From: Sphingopyxis terrae subsp. terrae NBRC 15098
GTDB lineage: Bacteria > Pseudomonadota > Alphaproteobacteria > Sphingomonadales > Sphingomonadaceae
Direction of reading: 5' to 3'
Length of the DNA: 64,000 nucleotides
NCBI RefSeq assembly: GCF_001610975.1
Contig: NZ_CP013342.1
Coordinates: 496,001-560,000, forward strand
The translations under genes and the position numbers were made by a program. Below, one piece after another: positions 54,633 to 64,000 of the stretch. Within the stretch, counting starts at the first letter, position 1, and every line of letters begins with the position of its first letter. The notes under the pieces are model-generated. The model searched no databases, had not been told where the DNA came from, and saw only the letters and a list, made by a program, of their open reading frames with translations.

Positions 54633-57600
54633 CTAGGACGTCGGGGCGCCCGGCTCAAGAGGCGGCGGCGGCAAATTCGCCTTGGCGGCAAGCAAGCCGG
54701 GCTTGTGCGGTGCCAGCACGGCATCGTCGAGCGCGATGAGGCGCGGCTCCGCCGTATAGAGCAGCGCCGTTTCGACGCGCCGGCCCGGAAAGATGACCGC
54801 CAGCGCATCGCGATAGGCCGCCATCTGGCGCAGATAGGCGGGCGCGACATCGGCCGCGCTCCCGGGTATCCGCCGCCCGGTCTTGTAATCGATCACTGTC
54901 ACCGCGTCGTCTGTCACGCGCAGCCGGTCGACGATCCCCGCCACGACCATGCCGTCGACCACCGCCGAGAGCGGCACTTCGGCCAGACTGTCGGGGCCGA
55001 AGAGTGCGGCGTGCGCCGGATCATCGAGGATGGCGAGCACCTCGTCCGCCATCGCCATACGCGCCGCATCGTCGAGCGTCGGTGCCTGCACCGCGAGCCA
55101 GCGCAGCGCCGCCGCGCGCCGCCTATCGGTCGCGACCGGCGGCAGGCGTTCGAACAGCGCGTGGAGCAGCAGGCCGCGCGTCACCGCCGCGACGCGCGCC
55201 GCCCCCTGCGGCGGCACCGCGACATCGTCTTCGCCCAGCGCCGAGGGCGCGAGCGGACGCGGCGGGCGCGCCTCCTCGGGCGCCGGGGCGTGGGTCCAGG
55301 CGGGCAGCGCGAGCGGCGGCGGTGCGGCGCGCACAGCCGCATCCCTGCGCGCCCATTTGCCGTCATTGATGCGGTGGACACGGCGGCGGCCCCACAGCGG
55401 CCCCGCATCCTCCCAATCGCAACCAAGCCCCTCCAGCGCCATCGCGGCCGCGCTGTGCCAGCTTGTCTCGGGCACCGACAGGTCGGGCTTTTTGGTAACG
55501 CCCGCGACGATCAGCATCTCTTCGGCGCGGGTCATCGCGACGTAGAACAGCCGCCAATGCTCCTGCGCCGCGGCATCGGCCGCGTCCTGATAGGCCTGCG
55601 CCAGCGCACCCTGCCGCTCGTCGGCGGGCATCGCGAAGACGGGCAGCTTTTCCCAGGCGGCGACATCGACGGTGAAGGGACGATGACCGATCGCGGCATC
55701 GTCGGTCGCATCGGCGAGAATGACGATCGGCGCCTGCAAGCCCTTCGATCCGTGCACCGTCATCACGCGCACGACGTCGCTGCGCGCTTCGGTCTGCCGC
55801 TTGATATCGGCGCTGCTGCCCGCGATCCGGGTCAGAAAGCCGAGTAGCGACACGGTTTCGCGCGCCTCGAACGCCAGCGCCTGGCTCAGCAGTTCGTCGA
55901 TCGGGTCGCGCGCCTCGCGCCCCAGCCGCGCGTAAAGCTTGCGCCGTCCGTCGATCGGCCCTGAGAGGATCGTTTCGAGAAAGCGGAAAGGGGTCGTGAA
56001 ATCGGCCATGCCGAGCAGTGCGCGCAGCGCCGCCATCGTTGCGGGCGGCATAGTCTCCTCATGGGAGCGCAGATGTTCCCAGATGGCGGCGCGGCCGCGC
56101 TTTGCCGTACGCGCGTAAAGCTCGTCCTGCGTCCAGCCGAGCAGCGGCGACACGAGCAGCGCGGCGAGGTTGAGATCGTCGAGCGGCTGCACCGCGAAGC
56201 GCATAGCGGCGATCAGATCCTGAACCGCTAGCGGCTGGGTCAGCGCGAAGCGGTCGACGCCCGCGACGGGGACGTGCAGCGTCTGAAGCCGCGCGACGAT
56301 CCGCGCCGCCAGATCGCGGCGCCGGCGTACGAGGATCATGATATCGCCGGGCGCCACGGGGCGGCCATCCTTGCCGTTCGCGATCCAGTCCTGCACCTCG
56401 CCCGCGATCGCCTTGGCCAACCGCATCGAGGCAGGATCGGAGGCGGGGGCGCTGCCGTCCCCCTCGTCCCCGCCGTCCTCCGCGGCTGCGGCATCGATCG
56501 CCTTGCCGACGGGCAGCGGCGCCCAGAGTTCGACCTGGCCGGCCTGCGCGCTTCGAAACGGACGGTGTGGCGGCTCTTCGCCGTCGAGTCCCATCGCTAT
56601 CGTCCCGCCGTCGCCGAGCCAGCGGTCGACGACGTCGAGCACCGCGGGCGTCGAGCGATAGTTGGAAACGAGATCGACCTGGCGGAAGGGCTGGCCGCCC
56701 ATCTCGCCCATCGCGTGGAACATGTCGCGCGCGTTCGCGAACGCCCTGGGGTCGGTGCCCTGAAAGCCGAAGATCGCCTGCTTGCGGTCGCCGACCGTGA
56801 ACAGCGTCCGCAGCCGGTCGTCCTTCGCGCTGACGCCCGCGAAAAACTCTTCGGCGAGCGACAGGACAATGCCCCACTGGCGCATGTTCGTATCCTGCGC
56901 CTCATCGACGAGGATATGGTCGGTGCGCTGATCGAGCTTGAAGCGCACCCATTCGCCGAAGCTGCTGACACGCAGCAGCGTCCCGGCGAGCGTGATGAGA
57001 TCGTCGAAATCGGCAAGACCCGCATCGCGCTTGGCGAGCGCATAGGCTTCGGCAAAGCGCGCGCCAAGCTTCCACCCCGCCGCAAGATCGTCGGCGACGC
57101 GCATCGCGGTCGCCGTCGCGCGCAGCCGCCCGGCGGCATCGACGATGCGCACCGCGCTATCGGCACAATCGGTCATCCGGCCCTTATCGCCCGCAAAATC
57201 GGCGCGCAGCTCGCCCTTGCCGGTCAGGAAACAGCCGAGCAGTTCATCGAGCATCGCGGCGCGCGCCGAGGCCTCGGCGATGAGCCAGCCGACCATCTTG
57301 TCCGAACAAGCCTCGCCGGTCTTGGTACCCCACGCCGCCCCGCTGGTCGCGACCGCCTTGATATCGGCGTCGGAAATCGCCCCGCCTGCAATTTCGGCAG
57401 CGAGCCACGCATCGGGATCGCCGCCCGGCAGGTCGAACGCCGCGCGCAGATCCTGCGCCGCGGGCGGCAACGCGGCGCGCGGGCCACCGAAGACCGCGGC
57501 GCAGCTCGACAGGAAGGCAAGCGCGGATTCCTGCCCCAGCCGCCGCGACAGTATCGCCGCAACCGCCCGCAGCGCCTCGCGGTCGGGATCATGCTCGAGC

Positions 57601-58100
57601 AGATCGCCGAGTATCTGCCGCTTCAGCGCCGCTGCTTCATCTTCCTCGATAGCGCGAAAGCCGGGAAGCAGCTTTGCCTCGAGCGGAAAGCTGGCGAGCA
57701 GGGTCTGGCAGAAGCTGTGGATCGTCTGGACGCGGATCGCGCCGCCGGGGCTGTCGATCACTGTCGCGAACAGCGAGCGCGCACGCGTCATCAGCCCCGG
57801 CCGCTCCCAGTCGAGCCCCAGCGCGTGGAGATCGAGCCGCAGATCGCCGTCGCTCATCCGCACCCAGGTCGCGAGCCGTTCGTGGATGCGGTGCGCCATT
57901 TCGGCAGCGCCCGCCTTGGTGAAGGTGATGCACAGGATCGCCTGCGGCGAAACGCCGTCCAGCATCAGCCGCAGCACGCGCGCCGACAGCACCTGCGTCT
58001 TGCCGGTCCCCGCCGATGCGCCGAGCCAGACATGGCTTTCGGGATCGGCGGCGGCGCCCTGCCGCGGGTCGAGGATGGCGAGGCCGGCGCTCTTGCTCAC
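54633..58100 (-). CDS. addA: Double-strand break repair helicase-nuclease AddA
   Basis: A 1155-residue UvrD-type helicase with a C-terminal RecB nuclease domain. Walker A is [55 protein letters not shown] and [10 protein letters not shown] mark the helicase motifs. The nuclease motif near the C-terminus is VIDYKTGRR. With AddB it processes broken DNA ends for RecA. The start is GTG at 58100, overlapping the addB stop (GTGA); the frame opens nine codons further into addB. I saw no sign of damage. Confidence 0.97.
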   Translation of the reverse strand: MSKSAGLAILDPRQGAAADPESHVWLGASAGTGKTQVLSARVLRLMLDGVSPQAILCITFTKAGAAEMAHRIHERLATWVRMSDGDLRLDLHALGLDWERPGLMTRARSLFATVIDSPGGAIRVQTIHSFCQTLLASFPLEAKLLPGFRAIEEDEAAALKRQILGDLLEHDPDREALRAVAAILSRRLGQESALAFLSSCAAVFGGPRAALPPAAQDLRAAFDLPGGDPDAWLAAEIAGGAISDADIKAVATSGAAWGTKTGEACSDKMVGWLIAEASARAAMLDELLGCFLTGKGELRADFAGDKGRMTDCADSAVRIVDAAGRLRATATAMRVADDLAAGWKLGARFAEAYALAKRDAGLADFDDLITLAGTLLRVSSFGEWVRFKLDQRTDHILVDEAQDTNMRQWGIVLSLAEEFFAGVSAKDDRLRTLFTVGDRKQAIFGFQGTDPRAFANARDMFHAMGEMGGQPFRQVDLVSNYRSTPAVLDVVDRWLGDGGTIAMGLDGEEPPHRPFRSAQAGQVELWAPLPVGKAIDAAAAEDGGDEGDGSAPASDPASMRLAKAIAGEVQDWIANGKDGRPVAPGDIMILVRRRRDLAARIVARLQTLHVPVAGVDRFALTQPLAVQDLIAAMRFAVQPLDDLNLAALLVSPLLGWTQDELYARTAKRGRAAIWEHLRSHEETMPPATMAALRALLGMADFTTPFRFLETILSGPIDGRRKLYARLGREARDPIDELLSQALAFEARETVSLLGFLTRIAGSSADIKRQTEARSDVVRVMTVHGSKGLQAPIVILADATDDAAIGHRPFTVDVAAWEKLPVFAMPADERQGALAQAYQDAADAAAQEHWRLFYVAMTRAEEMLIVAGVTKKPDLSVPETSWHSAAAMALEGLGCDWEDAGPLWGRRRVHRINDGKWARRDAAVRAAPPPLALPAWTHAPAPEEARPPRPLAPSALGEDDVAVPPQGAARVAAVTRGLLLHALFERLPPVATDRRRAAALRWLAVQAPTLDDAARMAMADEVLAILDDPAHAALFGPDSLAEVPLSAVVDGMVVAGIVDRLRVTDDAVTVIDYKTGRRIPGSAADVAPAYLRQMAAYRDALAVIFPGRRVETALLYTAEPRLIALDDAVLAPHKPGLLAAKANLPPPPLEPGAPTS

Positions 58101-61057
58101 AGCCCGTCCTCCCCGCGCCCGAACCATTCGTCGCGGCGCATGAGCTGGTCAAAATCGCCATAGCCGCGGCCCTCGCCGGGCAAGAAGGGCGCGTCGCCGA
58201 GCAAATAATCGCGCGCCAGCCGGGTCAGCGTGCCGGCGGCATGGTCGATCGCCGCCTCGGCGGTCTTGAGCGTGCTGCGCGGGCCATAGCTGTTCGAAAT
58301 CCGCCCCGCACCGTCGGCGCGGCGATCGGGACGCAAGCTCCAATATTCGAGCGCCACGACGGGGGCGGCATCGATACCCTCCATCGCCCCTTCGCGCGCA
58401 AGCAGGCCGAGCAGCCCGAGCTGATTGTCGAGCCCGTCGGCGGCGGCCTGCGCGCTCGGCGCGCCGCCCGATTTATAATCGATGATGGCAAGGCCATCGG
58501 GGCCGCGGTCGATGCGGTCGGCCTTGCCATGCAGCGTGATGCCGTCGTCGGTCCGTTCGCCCCGCGCCTCGACTGCGACCGGCTTGCGCTCGGCCTCCCA
58601 AACCTGCTCCGCAGCCCAGCGCAGCGCGGGTGCGATACGCGGCAGCCAGAAGGCGCGCGCAATCCCGTCGAGCGCCGGATCGGCGGCGAGCGCGGCCAGT
58701 TCTGCCTCGAACGCGTCGCGCGTGGCGCCGCCGCGCACCCAATCCTCGAACAATTTATGCACCCGCGTGCCGCGCCAGCGCGGATCGGGAGCGGCGCTCA
58801 ATGGATCGAGCGCCGAAAGGCCGAGCATCCGGTCGGCATAAAAGGCAAAGGGATCGCGCGCGAGCTTGTCGACGCCGGTGACGCTGATCCGGCGCGGACG
58901 GTCGGCAGCGGGCGGCTGCGGCGCCGGACGACCGGCGGGCTGCGCGCCGCCCGGCGGCAGGTCGATTTCGGCGGCAAGGCGCGTGAGCGGCACCCCGCCC
59001 GGTGCGGGTTCGGGAAGCTCGCCCGCAAGCGCCGCGAGCCGCAGCCAGAAGCGCGAGGCGACGGCGGGATCGCCGCCGCTGCGCTGCGCGCGCGTGACGA
59101 CGATCTTTCCGCCTCCGAGCGCGCCCGCGAAATCATGCGCCGCCATCCCCTGCTGCCGTTCGGGCGCGGCAAGACCGAGCAGACGGCGGATACCGGGCGC
59201 GAGCCACGGGTCGGGTTGCGTCGCGGCGGGCCAGCGCCCTTCGTCGAGACCGCCGAGAATCATCAGGTCGGCGCGCTGCAACCGCGCCTCAAGCAAGCCC
59301 CAGATGAACAGGCGCGGATGCCCGCCATAGGGCGGACGCACGCTCGCTTGCCCAAGCAATTGCCCGAGCATCGCGGGAAAATCGGCAGGATCGACAAGCG
59401 CCGGCCCGGCGCCGCGCGCCAGCGCCCACTGGTCGAACAGTTCGGCGAGCATCCGGCCCGCCGGCCCCGCCCACACCGCGTCGCCCGCCAGCCATTCGGC
59501 AGCGCGCTGCAACGCCGCGAGCAAGTCGGCGGGCGGCGCCGGCCCGGCACCAAAGGGCACGAGCGCGGCGGCGAGTTCGGTCGAAACACGCGTCCACCAG
59601 GGCGCCATCTGGACCACAATGGCATGACCGCGCGCCTTGGGATCGGCAGCGCGCGCCGCAATGCGCGCGCTCACCCCGTCCCATCCCGGAAGCAGTCCGG
59701 GCTCACGCAGCGTCAGGTCGAGCCGCCGCACCTCGTCGAGCCACATGGTGCGCTCCCCTCCCGCACGCACGAGCGGATGGCCGAGCAGCGCCACCAACGC
59801 GACCGGATCGAAGGCGGCAGCCAGGTCGGCAAGCAGCAGCAACAGCGCGCCCGGCGCGGTGCGCGACAGCGGTTGGCCGGCGCTGTCATCGACACTGATG
59901 CCCCAGCGCGTCAGCGCGGCGGCGACGCGCTCGGCGAGCGCGCGGTCGGGGGTTAGGAGGGCGGCCGTGCGCCCCGGCGTCTCGATCGCCTCGCGCATCA
60001 GCAGGGCGATTCCCTGCGCCTCCTGCCCGTCGTCGGCGAAGACGGCGCCCGACAGGCCGGCAACCGCCGCCGACAGATCGCCCGCCGCCTGCCACTGGGT
60101 GCTGTAGTCCGCGGGCGCGAAGAGCAGCGACGCGAAGGGCGTCCGCGCTTCGGGGCCATCGTGCGGCGATGCGGCATCCCATGGCTGCACTTCATCACGA
60201 GCAACGCCCATGCGATCGAGCAGCAGCTTCAGATGATATTGCGGATGCGTTTCGAGCGGGCGCCGATCGTCATCCGCATCGGGCCGCGTCGGGCCGAGCG
60301 CATCCCATTCATCCGCCGCCATCACCTGATCGAGCCCGGGCAGCACGACCATGCCGCGCGTCATATCGGCCACGGTGCGGAGCAACCGCGCGATGGCAGG
60401 AGCAGCGGTGGTAACGCCCGCCGCGACGACGAAGCGCGCCGGCGGCGCCGCACGCCATCCCGCGGCAACGCGATCGAGAAGCAAGTTGCGGCGCGCCGCG
60501 CGGTCGATCGCGCCGGTCCTGGCAAGCGTGGCCGGCCATTCATCGACCAGCAGCCGCAGTCGCGATAGCGACGCCCGCCAATGGTCGGCAAAGGCGCCGA
60601 GATCGAGGTCGACGAGCGCCGAAACCGGCACCTCTTCATAATGAAGCTGGTCGATCACGCGGCCGAGTCCGTCGGCAAGCTGGAACGCCGCTGCGCCGGT
60701 GATTGCCGGTTCGCCCGGCGGCGTATGCCGCTCGATGAGTTCGGTGAGCAGCAGGCGCCGGTGCAGCGGATCGATAGCAGGCGGCAGCGGATCGTCGTCG
60801 ATCGCATCGAGCGACAGCGCGACCGATTCGTCGAGATCGGTATCGCCGATCACCGCCAGCCGCGGCATGAGAAGCCCCTGCCCGCCCGCGCGGACGAACG
60901 CCGCCTGCACCGCGCTGCGCGCCCGATTGCTCGGCAGCAGGATCAGGCCGTGCGCCAATCCCAGCGCGCCGTCGTCGAAGCGCGCGATTACCCCGGCGGC
61001 GAGCGCGTCGGCGAAGGCCCGATGAATCGGGATGGAATAGAGGGTGGGTTTGGACAT
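58097..61057 (-). CDS. addB: Double-strand break repair protein AddB
   Basis: A 986-residue partner of AddA of the alphaproteobacterial type: an inactivated helicase-like region (LILLPSNRARSAVQ near the start, DLMILGGLDEGRWP) and a PD-(D/E)XK nuclease domain near the C-terminus (GKADRIDRGPDGLAIIDYKSG). The start is placed at ATG 61057 (MSKPTLYSI). GGAG abuts it, which is too close; an ATG at 61066 (MTEMSK) is the alternative, and both lie at the edge of the palindromic repeat at 61061-61120. Confidence 0.95.
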   Translation of the reverse strand: MSKPTLYSIPIHRAFADALAAGVIARFDDGALGLAHGLILLPSNRARSAVQAAFVRAGGQGLLMPRLAVIGDTDLDESVALSLDAIDDDPLPPAIDPLHRRLLLTELIERHTPPGEPAITGAAAFQLADGLGRVIDQLHYEEVPVSALVDLDLGAFADHWRASLSRLRLLVDEWPATLARTGAIDRAARRNLLLDRVAAGWRAAPPARFVVAAGVTTAAPAIARLLRTVADMTRGMVVLPGLDQVMAADEWDALGPTRPDADDDRRPLETHPQYHLKLLLDRMGVARDEVQPWDAASPHDGPEARTPFASLLFAPADYSTQWQAAGDLSAAVAGLSGAVFADDGQEAQGIALLMREAIETPGRTAALLTPDRALAERVAAALTRWGISVDDSAGQPLSRTAPGALLLLLADLAAAFDPVALVALLGHPLVRAGGERTMWLDEVRRLDLTLREPGLLPGWDGVSARIAARAADPKARGHAIVVQMAPWWTRVSTELAAALVPFGAGPAPPADLLAALQRAAEWLAGDAVWAGPAGRMLAELFDQWALARGAGPALVDPADFPAMLGQLLGQASVRPPYGGHPRLFIWGLLEARLQRADLMILGGLDEGRWPAATQPDPWLAPGIRRLLGLAAPERQQGMAAHDFAGALGGGKIVVTRAQRSGGDPAVASRFWLRLAALAGELPEPAPGGVPLTRLAAEIDLPPGGAQPAGRPAPQPPAADRPRRISVTGVDKLARDPFAFYADRMLGLSALDPLSAAPDPRWRGTRVHKLFEDWVRGGATRDAFEAELAALAADPALDGIARAFWLPRIAPALRWAAEQVWEAERKPVAVEARGERTDDGITLHGKADRIDRGPDGLAIIDYKSGGAPSAQAAADGLDNQLGLLGLLAREGAMEGIDAAPVVALEYWSLRPDRRADGAGRISNSYGPRSTLKTAEAAIDHAAGTLTRLARDYLLGDAPFLPGEGRGYGDFDQLMRRDEWFGRGEDGL

Positions 61058-61060
61058 CTC

Positions 61061-61120
61061 CGTCATTGCGAGCGCAGCGAAGCAATCCAAGGCGGCTTAC
61101 GCAAGCTCTGGATTGCTTCG
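61061..61120. repeat. Dispersed palindromic repeat, copy 2
   Basis: Begins cgtcattgcgagc, with a perfect 11-bp inverted repeat GAAGCAATCCA (61079-61089) / TGGATTGCTTC (61109-61119). It is the relative of the copy at 7109-7180. It fills the gap between murU and addB within an operon and touches the addB start region. Confidence 0.75.
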
Positions 61121-61181
61121 CGCAGTTCGTCCCGAGCGCCTGCAAAGCAGTCGAAGGGCTCGAAATGGCTGCGGAAAGGAA

Positions 61182-61901
61182 TCAAACCTCGCTCAGCGCC
61201 GCTTCGGTCGGTGCAATGCTGGCGGGGGTGCCGACGTCGAACCATTGCCCCATGTGCGACAGGCCATAAAGCCGCCCCGCCGCGATCGCGCGGTCCCACA
61301 ACAGGTTCGTCGAAAAGGGCCCTTCGGGCGCGCCAACGAGCAGGCGCGGCGAAATGAGCTGGATTCCGGTATAGACGAAAGGCGCGACACGGCCGGGCTT
61401 GCGCCGCGACAGCTTGCCGCCCGGGTCCATGTGAAAATCGCCCTTGCCACCGTGTCCCGTCGCACTCGCCTGACGGATTACGAGGAGCAGCGCTTCCATC
61501 CGATCGCCGTCCCAGTGGCGCGCCAGATTACGGATGCTGTCCTGCGGCCCGTCGGTCCAGATATTGTCGCTGTTGACGACCAGGATCGGATCGCCCTTGA
61601 GCAGCGGCAGCGCCTTGACCATGCCGCCACCGGTTTCGAGCAGTTCGCCGCGCTCGTCCGAAACCGCCAGGGTAAAGGATCGCTTCTGCTTTGCGAGATG
61701 CGCCTCGAGCGCGTCGGCGAGATAATGGACGTTGACGACGACATGGCCGATCCCCGCCGCCTCGATCCGGTCGAGGCTATGGTCGATCAGCGGCTTGCCG
61801 GCCACGCGCACCAGCGGCTTGGGCCGCGTCGCGGTGAGCGGGCGCATCCGCTTGCCGATCCCCGCAGCCATCACCATCGCGCTTTCGATCGTCGCGCTCA
61901 T
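61182..61901 (-). CDS. murU: N-acetylmuramate-1-phosphate uridylyltransferase MurU
   Basis: A 239-residue nucleotidyltransferase with the signature MVMAAGIGKRMRPLTATRPKPLV, NSDNIW for metal/substrate and VYTGIQLIS. In the neighbourhood of AmgK this is the MurU of the peptidoglycan-recycling shunt that converts MurNAc-1-phosphate to UDP-MurNAc, bypassing GlmU and MurA. Sequence alone would also allow a mannose-1-phosphate guanylyltransferase; context decides. ATG 61901 lies four bases after amgK. Confidence 0.9.
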   Translation of the reverse strand: MSATIESAMVMAAGIGKRMRPLTATRPKPLVRVAGKPLIDHSLDRIEAAGIGHVVVNVHYLADALEAHLAKQKRSFTLAVSDERGELLETGGGMVKALPLLKGDPILVVNSDNIWTDGPQDSIRNLARHWDGDRMEALLLVIRQASATGHGGKGDFHMDPGGKLSRRKPGRVAPFVYTGIQLISPRLLVGAPEGPFSTNLLWDRAIAAGRLYGLSHMGQWFDVGTPASIAPTEAALSEV

Positions 61902-61905
61902 GCCG

Positions 61906-62886
61906 TCACTCGCTCCACGCCGCCGCGCGCTTGGCGGCGGGCACATTGTCGTCGAACCATTTTTTGACCGGTGCGAGCACCGGATGCGCAAGGTCGCGTT
62001 CGAGCAGACCCCACATGCGCGGCTGGAACTGGCGGTATCCGGGCTTGCCGTCGCGCTTCCACAAGCGCACGAAAACGCCCAGGATGCGCGTGTTGCGCTG
62101 CGCCGCGAGCGCCCAATAGGCAGCGCGGAACGCCGTGCCCTGTCCCGTCGCAGCGACATAGCGATCGAGCATTGCCGCCTCGACCATCGGGGTCACGTCG
62201 CGGCGCGCGTCCTCGAGCACCGAGGCAAGGTCATAGGCGGGATGGCCGACCAGCGCGTCCTGAAAATCGAGCAGGCCGAAATGTGCAATGCCGCTGCGTC
62301 CATCGACGAGCATGATATTTTCAGCATGAAAGTCGCGCAGTACGGTGACACGCGGCAAGCCGTCCTGCTCGACGGGCGCCAGCGCCGCCTGCCACGCCGC
62401 GCGAAATCCGTCGCGATCGACGGCAAGGTCCAGCGCGGGGCAGTACCAGTCGGTGAACAGCATCACCTCGTCCAGCCATTGTTCGATGCCGTGGACGGGC
62501 AGCCCCGGCATCGCGGGGCGCGCGTGCAGATGGACGAGCAGGTCGGTGAGCCCGGCGTAGAATTCGGCCTCCGCCGCCGGGCGCGCGTCGAGCGTTTCGC
62601 GCAGCCGCACGTCGCCGAAATCCTCGATCAGCAGCAGGCCCCGCGCCAGATCGCGGGCGAGGATCGCGGGCGCGGTCATCCCCTGTTCGCACAGCCATTC
62701 GGCGACCGCGATGAAGGGGCGCGGGTCTTCGTGCGGCGGCGGCGCATCCATCAGCACCGCCTGCCGCCCCTCACCGACAACGCGGAAATAGCGGCGGAAC
62801 GAGGCATCGCCCGCGAGCGGCAGAATGCGGGCATCGCCCCAGCCATGCGCGGCAAGAAAGGCGGGCGCATGGTCGGGCGGAATCAT
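61906..62886 (-). CDS. amgK: Anomeric N-acetylmuramate/N-acetylglucosamine kinase AmgK
   Basis: A 326-residue aminoglycoside-phosphotransferase-fold kinase. The catalytic loop VLRDFHAENIML and metal site LLDFQDALVGHPAYDLAS are present. AmgK phosphorylates MurNAc at C1, giving the substrate of MurU, encoded next. ATG 62886 overlaps the tsaE stop (ATGA); an ATG at 62898 is also possible. Confidence 0.9.
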   Translation of the reverse strand: MIPPDHAPAFLAAHGWGDARILPLAGDASFRRYFRVVGEGRQAVLMDAPPPHEDPRPFIAVAEWLCEQGMTAPAILARDLARGLLLIEDFGDVRLRETLDARPAAEAEFYAGLTDLLVHLHARPAMPGLPVHGIEQWLDEVMLFTDWYCPALDLAVDRDGFRAAWQAALAPVEQDGLPRVTVLRDFHAENIMLVDGRSGIAHFGLLDFQDALVGHPAYDLASVLEDARRDVTPMVEAAMLDRYVAATGQGTAFRAAYWALAAQRNTRILGVFVRLWKRDGKPGYRQFQPRMWGLLERDLAHPVLAPVKKWFDDNVPAAKRAAAWSE

Positions 62887-63332
62887 CTGAGCGGCCATCG
62901 CGCTTCCCAAGCGGGCGGCACCGCCGCTGTCAAGACGCGCGCATCGCCCCCTCCCGAAATCGTCAGCGCCAGCGCGTCGGGCCATGCCTGGGCGCCCAAT
63001 CGTTCGGGCCATTCGATCAGCAGCGCGCCGTCGTAGAGATAATCGTCGAGGCCGAGTTCGATCAGTTCATCCTCTCCGTCGATGCGATAGAGATCGACAT
63101 GCGCGATCGGCAGATCGACTTCGGGCGGGGCGTAGGGCTGGACGATCGCGAAGGTCGGGCTCGGCGCCTCGCCCGCCAGACCGCGCGCTTTGAGCATCGC
63201 GCGCGCCAGCGTCGTCTTGCCCGCGCCGAGGTCGCCCGACAACAGCACGACATCGCCGGGCCTCAGCGCGGCGCCGATGGCGGCACCGATGCGATCGGCG
63301 TCTTCGAGATCATAGGCGCAGCTGAAGCTCAT
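62883..63332 (-). CDS. tsaE: tRNA threonylcarbamoyladenosine biosynthesis ATPase TsaE
   Basis: A 149-residue P-loop protein (GDLGAGKTTLARA) with SPTFAIVQPY, HVDLYRI and LLIEWPERLG, the TsaE signature. It powers the TsaBD complex that makes t6A at tRNA position 37. It overlaps the divL stop and the amgK start by four bases each. Confidence 0.97.
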   Translation of the reverse strand: MSFSCAYDLEDADRIGAAIGAALRPGDVVLLSGDLGAGKTTLARAMLKARGLAGEAPSPTFAIVQPYAPPEVDLPIAHVDLYRIDGEDELIELGLDDYLYDGALLIEWPERLGAQAWPDALALTISGGGDARVLTAAVPPAWEARWPLR

Positions 63333-64000
63333 CCGCGTGGCAGGGTGACGCGGACCAGCGTGCCCTGTCCCTTTTCGCTGAGCACCTCCATCGTGCCGCC
63401 GTGCGCGGCAACGAGCTGGCGCGCGAGCGCGAGGCCGATGCCGCCGGTCTGCGTACCCGCCTGCTGCCCCTTCGTCACCGCGGCGACCGCATCGGGCATG
63501 CCGGGGCCGTTGTCCGACACGACGATCTCCACTCCGCGCGCGTCGCCGTCGGCATGGAGCAGCACGCGCCCGCCGCTGCGCTTGGCCGGGGCAGTAAAGC
63601 GGATCGCATTGTCGAGCAGCCCGCCCACGACCCGCGACAGGCGCGGCGCATCGCCTTCGATACTGCCAAGATTGTCGGACAGATTGCCGACGAGTTCGAT
63701 GTTTTCGGTCTCGGCGAACGGAGCCGCGTCGGCGAGCGCCTTGCCGAGCAGCGCGCGGACGTCGACCGGCGCGCGTTCGACCGCCAGCGTCCCCGCCTCG
63801 CCCTGCGCGAGGTCGAGCACATTGTCGATCTGGCGGCCGAGCACCGCGACCGAATCCATGATCGCGTCGACATAGGAGCGCGCGGCAGGCGGAAGTTCGC
63901 CCGCATAACCCGCCTGCAGCATCTCGCCGAAGCCGCCGATCGAGGTCAGCGGCGTGCGCAGTTCGTAACTCATCCGCGACAGAAAGGCGGTCTTGACCTT
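63329..64000 (-). CDS. divL: DivL-like tyrosine-bearing histidine kinase homolog (5' part outside window)
   Basis: The last 224 codons of a large sensor protein. The dimerisation box reads FLSRMSYELRTPLTSIGG: the phospho-acceptor His of ordinary kinases is Tyr (codon TAC, 63965-63967 complement). The ATPase domain follows, with LDNAIRFTAP, SDNGPGMPD and TGGIGLALARQLV. Caulobacter DivL has this same His-to-Tyr change and, to my recollection, the same tsaE-side neighbourhood. DivL acts as a pseudokinase that tunes CckA in the cell-cycle circuit. The assignment rests on the Tyr, the family match and the location; the PAS region cannot be seen. Confidence 0.85.
   Translation of the reverse strand, partial: KVKTAFLSRMSYELRTPLTSIGGFGEMLQAGYAGELPPAARSYVDAIMDSVAVLGRQIDNVLDLAQGEAGTLAVERAPVDVRALLGKALADAAPFAETENIELVGNLSDNLGSIEGDAPRLSRVVGGLLDNAIRFTAPAKRSGGRVLLHADGDARGVEIVVSDNGPGMPDAVAAVTKGQQAGTQTGGIGLALARQLVAAHGGTMEVLSEKGQGTLVRVTLPRG

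Noticed and set aside
56274..59956. Two long plus-strand frames (about 630-646 codons) opposite addA and addB
   Set aside because: Arg-rich shadow translations with no start signals or motifs.

Overview
The window is about 65% GC, densely coded, and looks like the chromosomal core of an alphaproteobacterium of the order Sphingomonadales; Sphingopyxis or a close relative is my best guess. The evidence is gene order: pckA | chvI-chvG-hprK-rapZ-EIIA(Man)-HPr, nadD-rsfS-rlmH-envC-ctpA, and divL-tsaE-amgK-murU-addB-addA-trxA are arrangements typical of Alphaproteobacteria. A bacterial lipoxygenase and many short TonB-like or META-type envelope proteins also fit. I see no rRNA, tRNA, CRISPR array, insertion sequence, phage or plasmid genes. 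This is a core region, not an island.

Layout. 1-12.8 kb: the 3' part of a 2OG-Fe(II) oxygenase, an M16 metallopeptidase with a diguanylate cyclase upstream, a divergent lipoxygenase, purC, a crotonase behind a MerR-type operator, and small DUF3597, DUF885, DUF937 and unknown genes. 12.8-20 kb: pckA, the ChvI/ChvG two-component system, HprK, RapZ, EIIA and HPr (carbon and envelope signalling), then an rRNA/tRNA methyltransferase. 20-25 kb: a META lipoprotein, rmuC, phoD and a DUF3667 membrane protein. 25-32.4 kb: proA-nadD-rsfS-rlmH-envC, then ctpA, dsbB, coq7 and a secreted protein of unknown function. 32.6-38.1 kb: a small membrane protein, pmbA, an inositol-phosphatase-family enzyme, then rpsM-rpsK-rpoA-rplQ under its own promoter. 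38.1-44.2 kb: a quinone oxidoreductase, DUF1192, a protein with three TonB-like repeats, clpA and map. 44.3-48.6 kb: a quinohemoprotein alcohol dehydrogenase lipoprotein and glnB-glnA with a sigma-54-like promoter. 48.6-54.2 kb: an XRE regulator/membrane protein pair with tandem operators, an M20 peptidase, an aldehyde dehydrogenase, argJ and a frame-damaged SEC-C protein. 54.3-64 kb, minus strand: divL (3' part)-tsaE-amgK-murU-addB-addA-trxA.

Functionally, the central blocks join carbon status (PckA, the regulatory PTS, ChvIG), nitrogen status (PII, glutamine synthetase) and envelope turnover (EnvC, CtpA, AmgK/MurU). The last operon adds double-strand-break repair (AddAB) and a cell-cycle pseudokinase whose phospho-acceptor histidine is a tyrosine, the hallmark of DivL. 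The less ordinary items are regulatory or structural: two MerR-like ACGT-N2-ACGT operators, the tandem 20-bp operators of the XRE gene, a perfect 24-bp palindrome ahead of the M16 gene, a dispersed palindromic repeat in two copies, a 22-residue Trp-rich small ORF, and the damaged SEC-C gene. No stretch longer than 300 bases lacks a gene. I did not find a clearly new multi-gene system.
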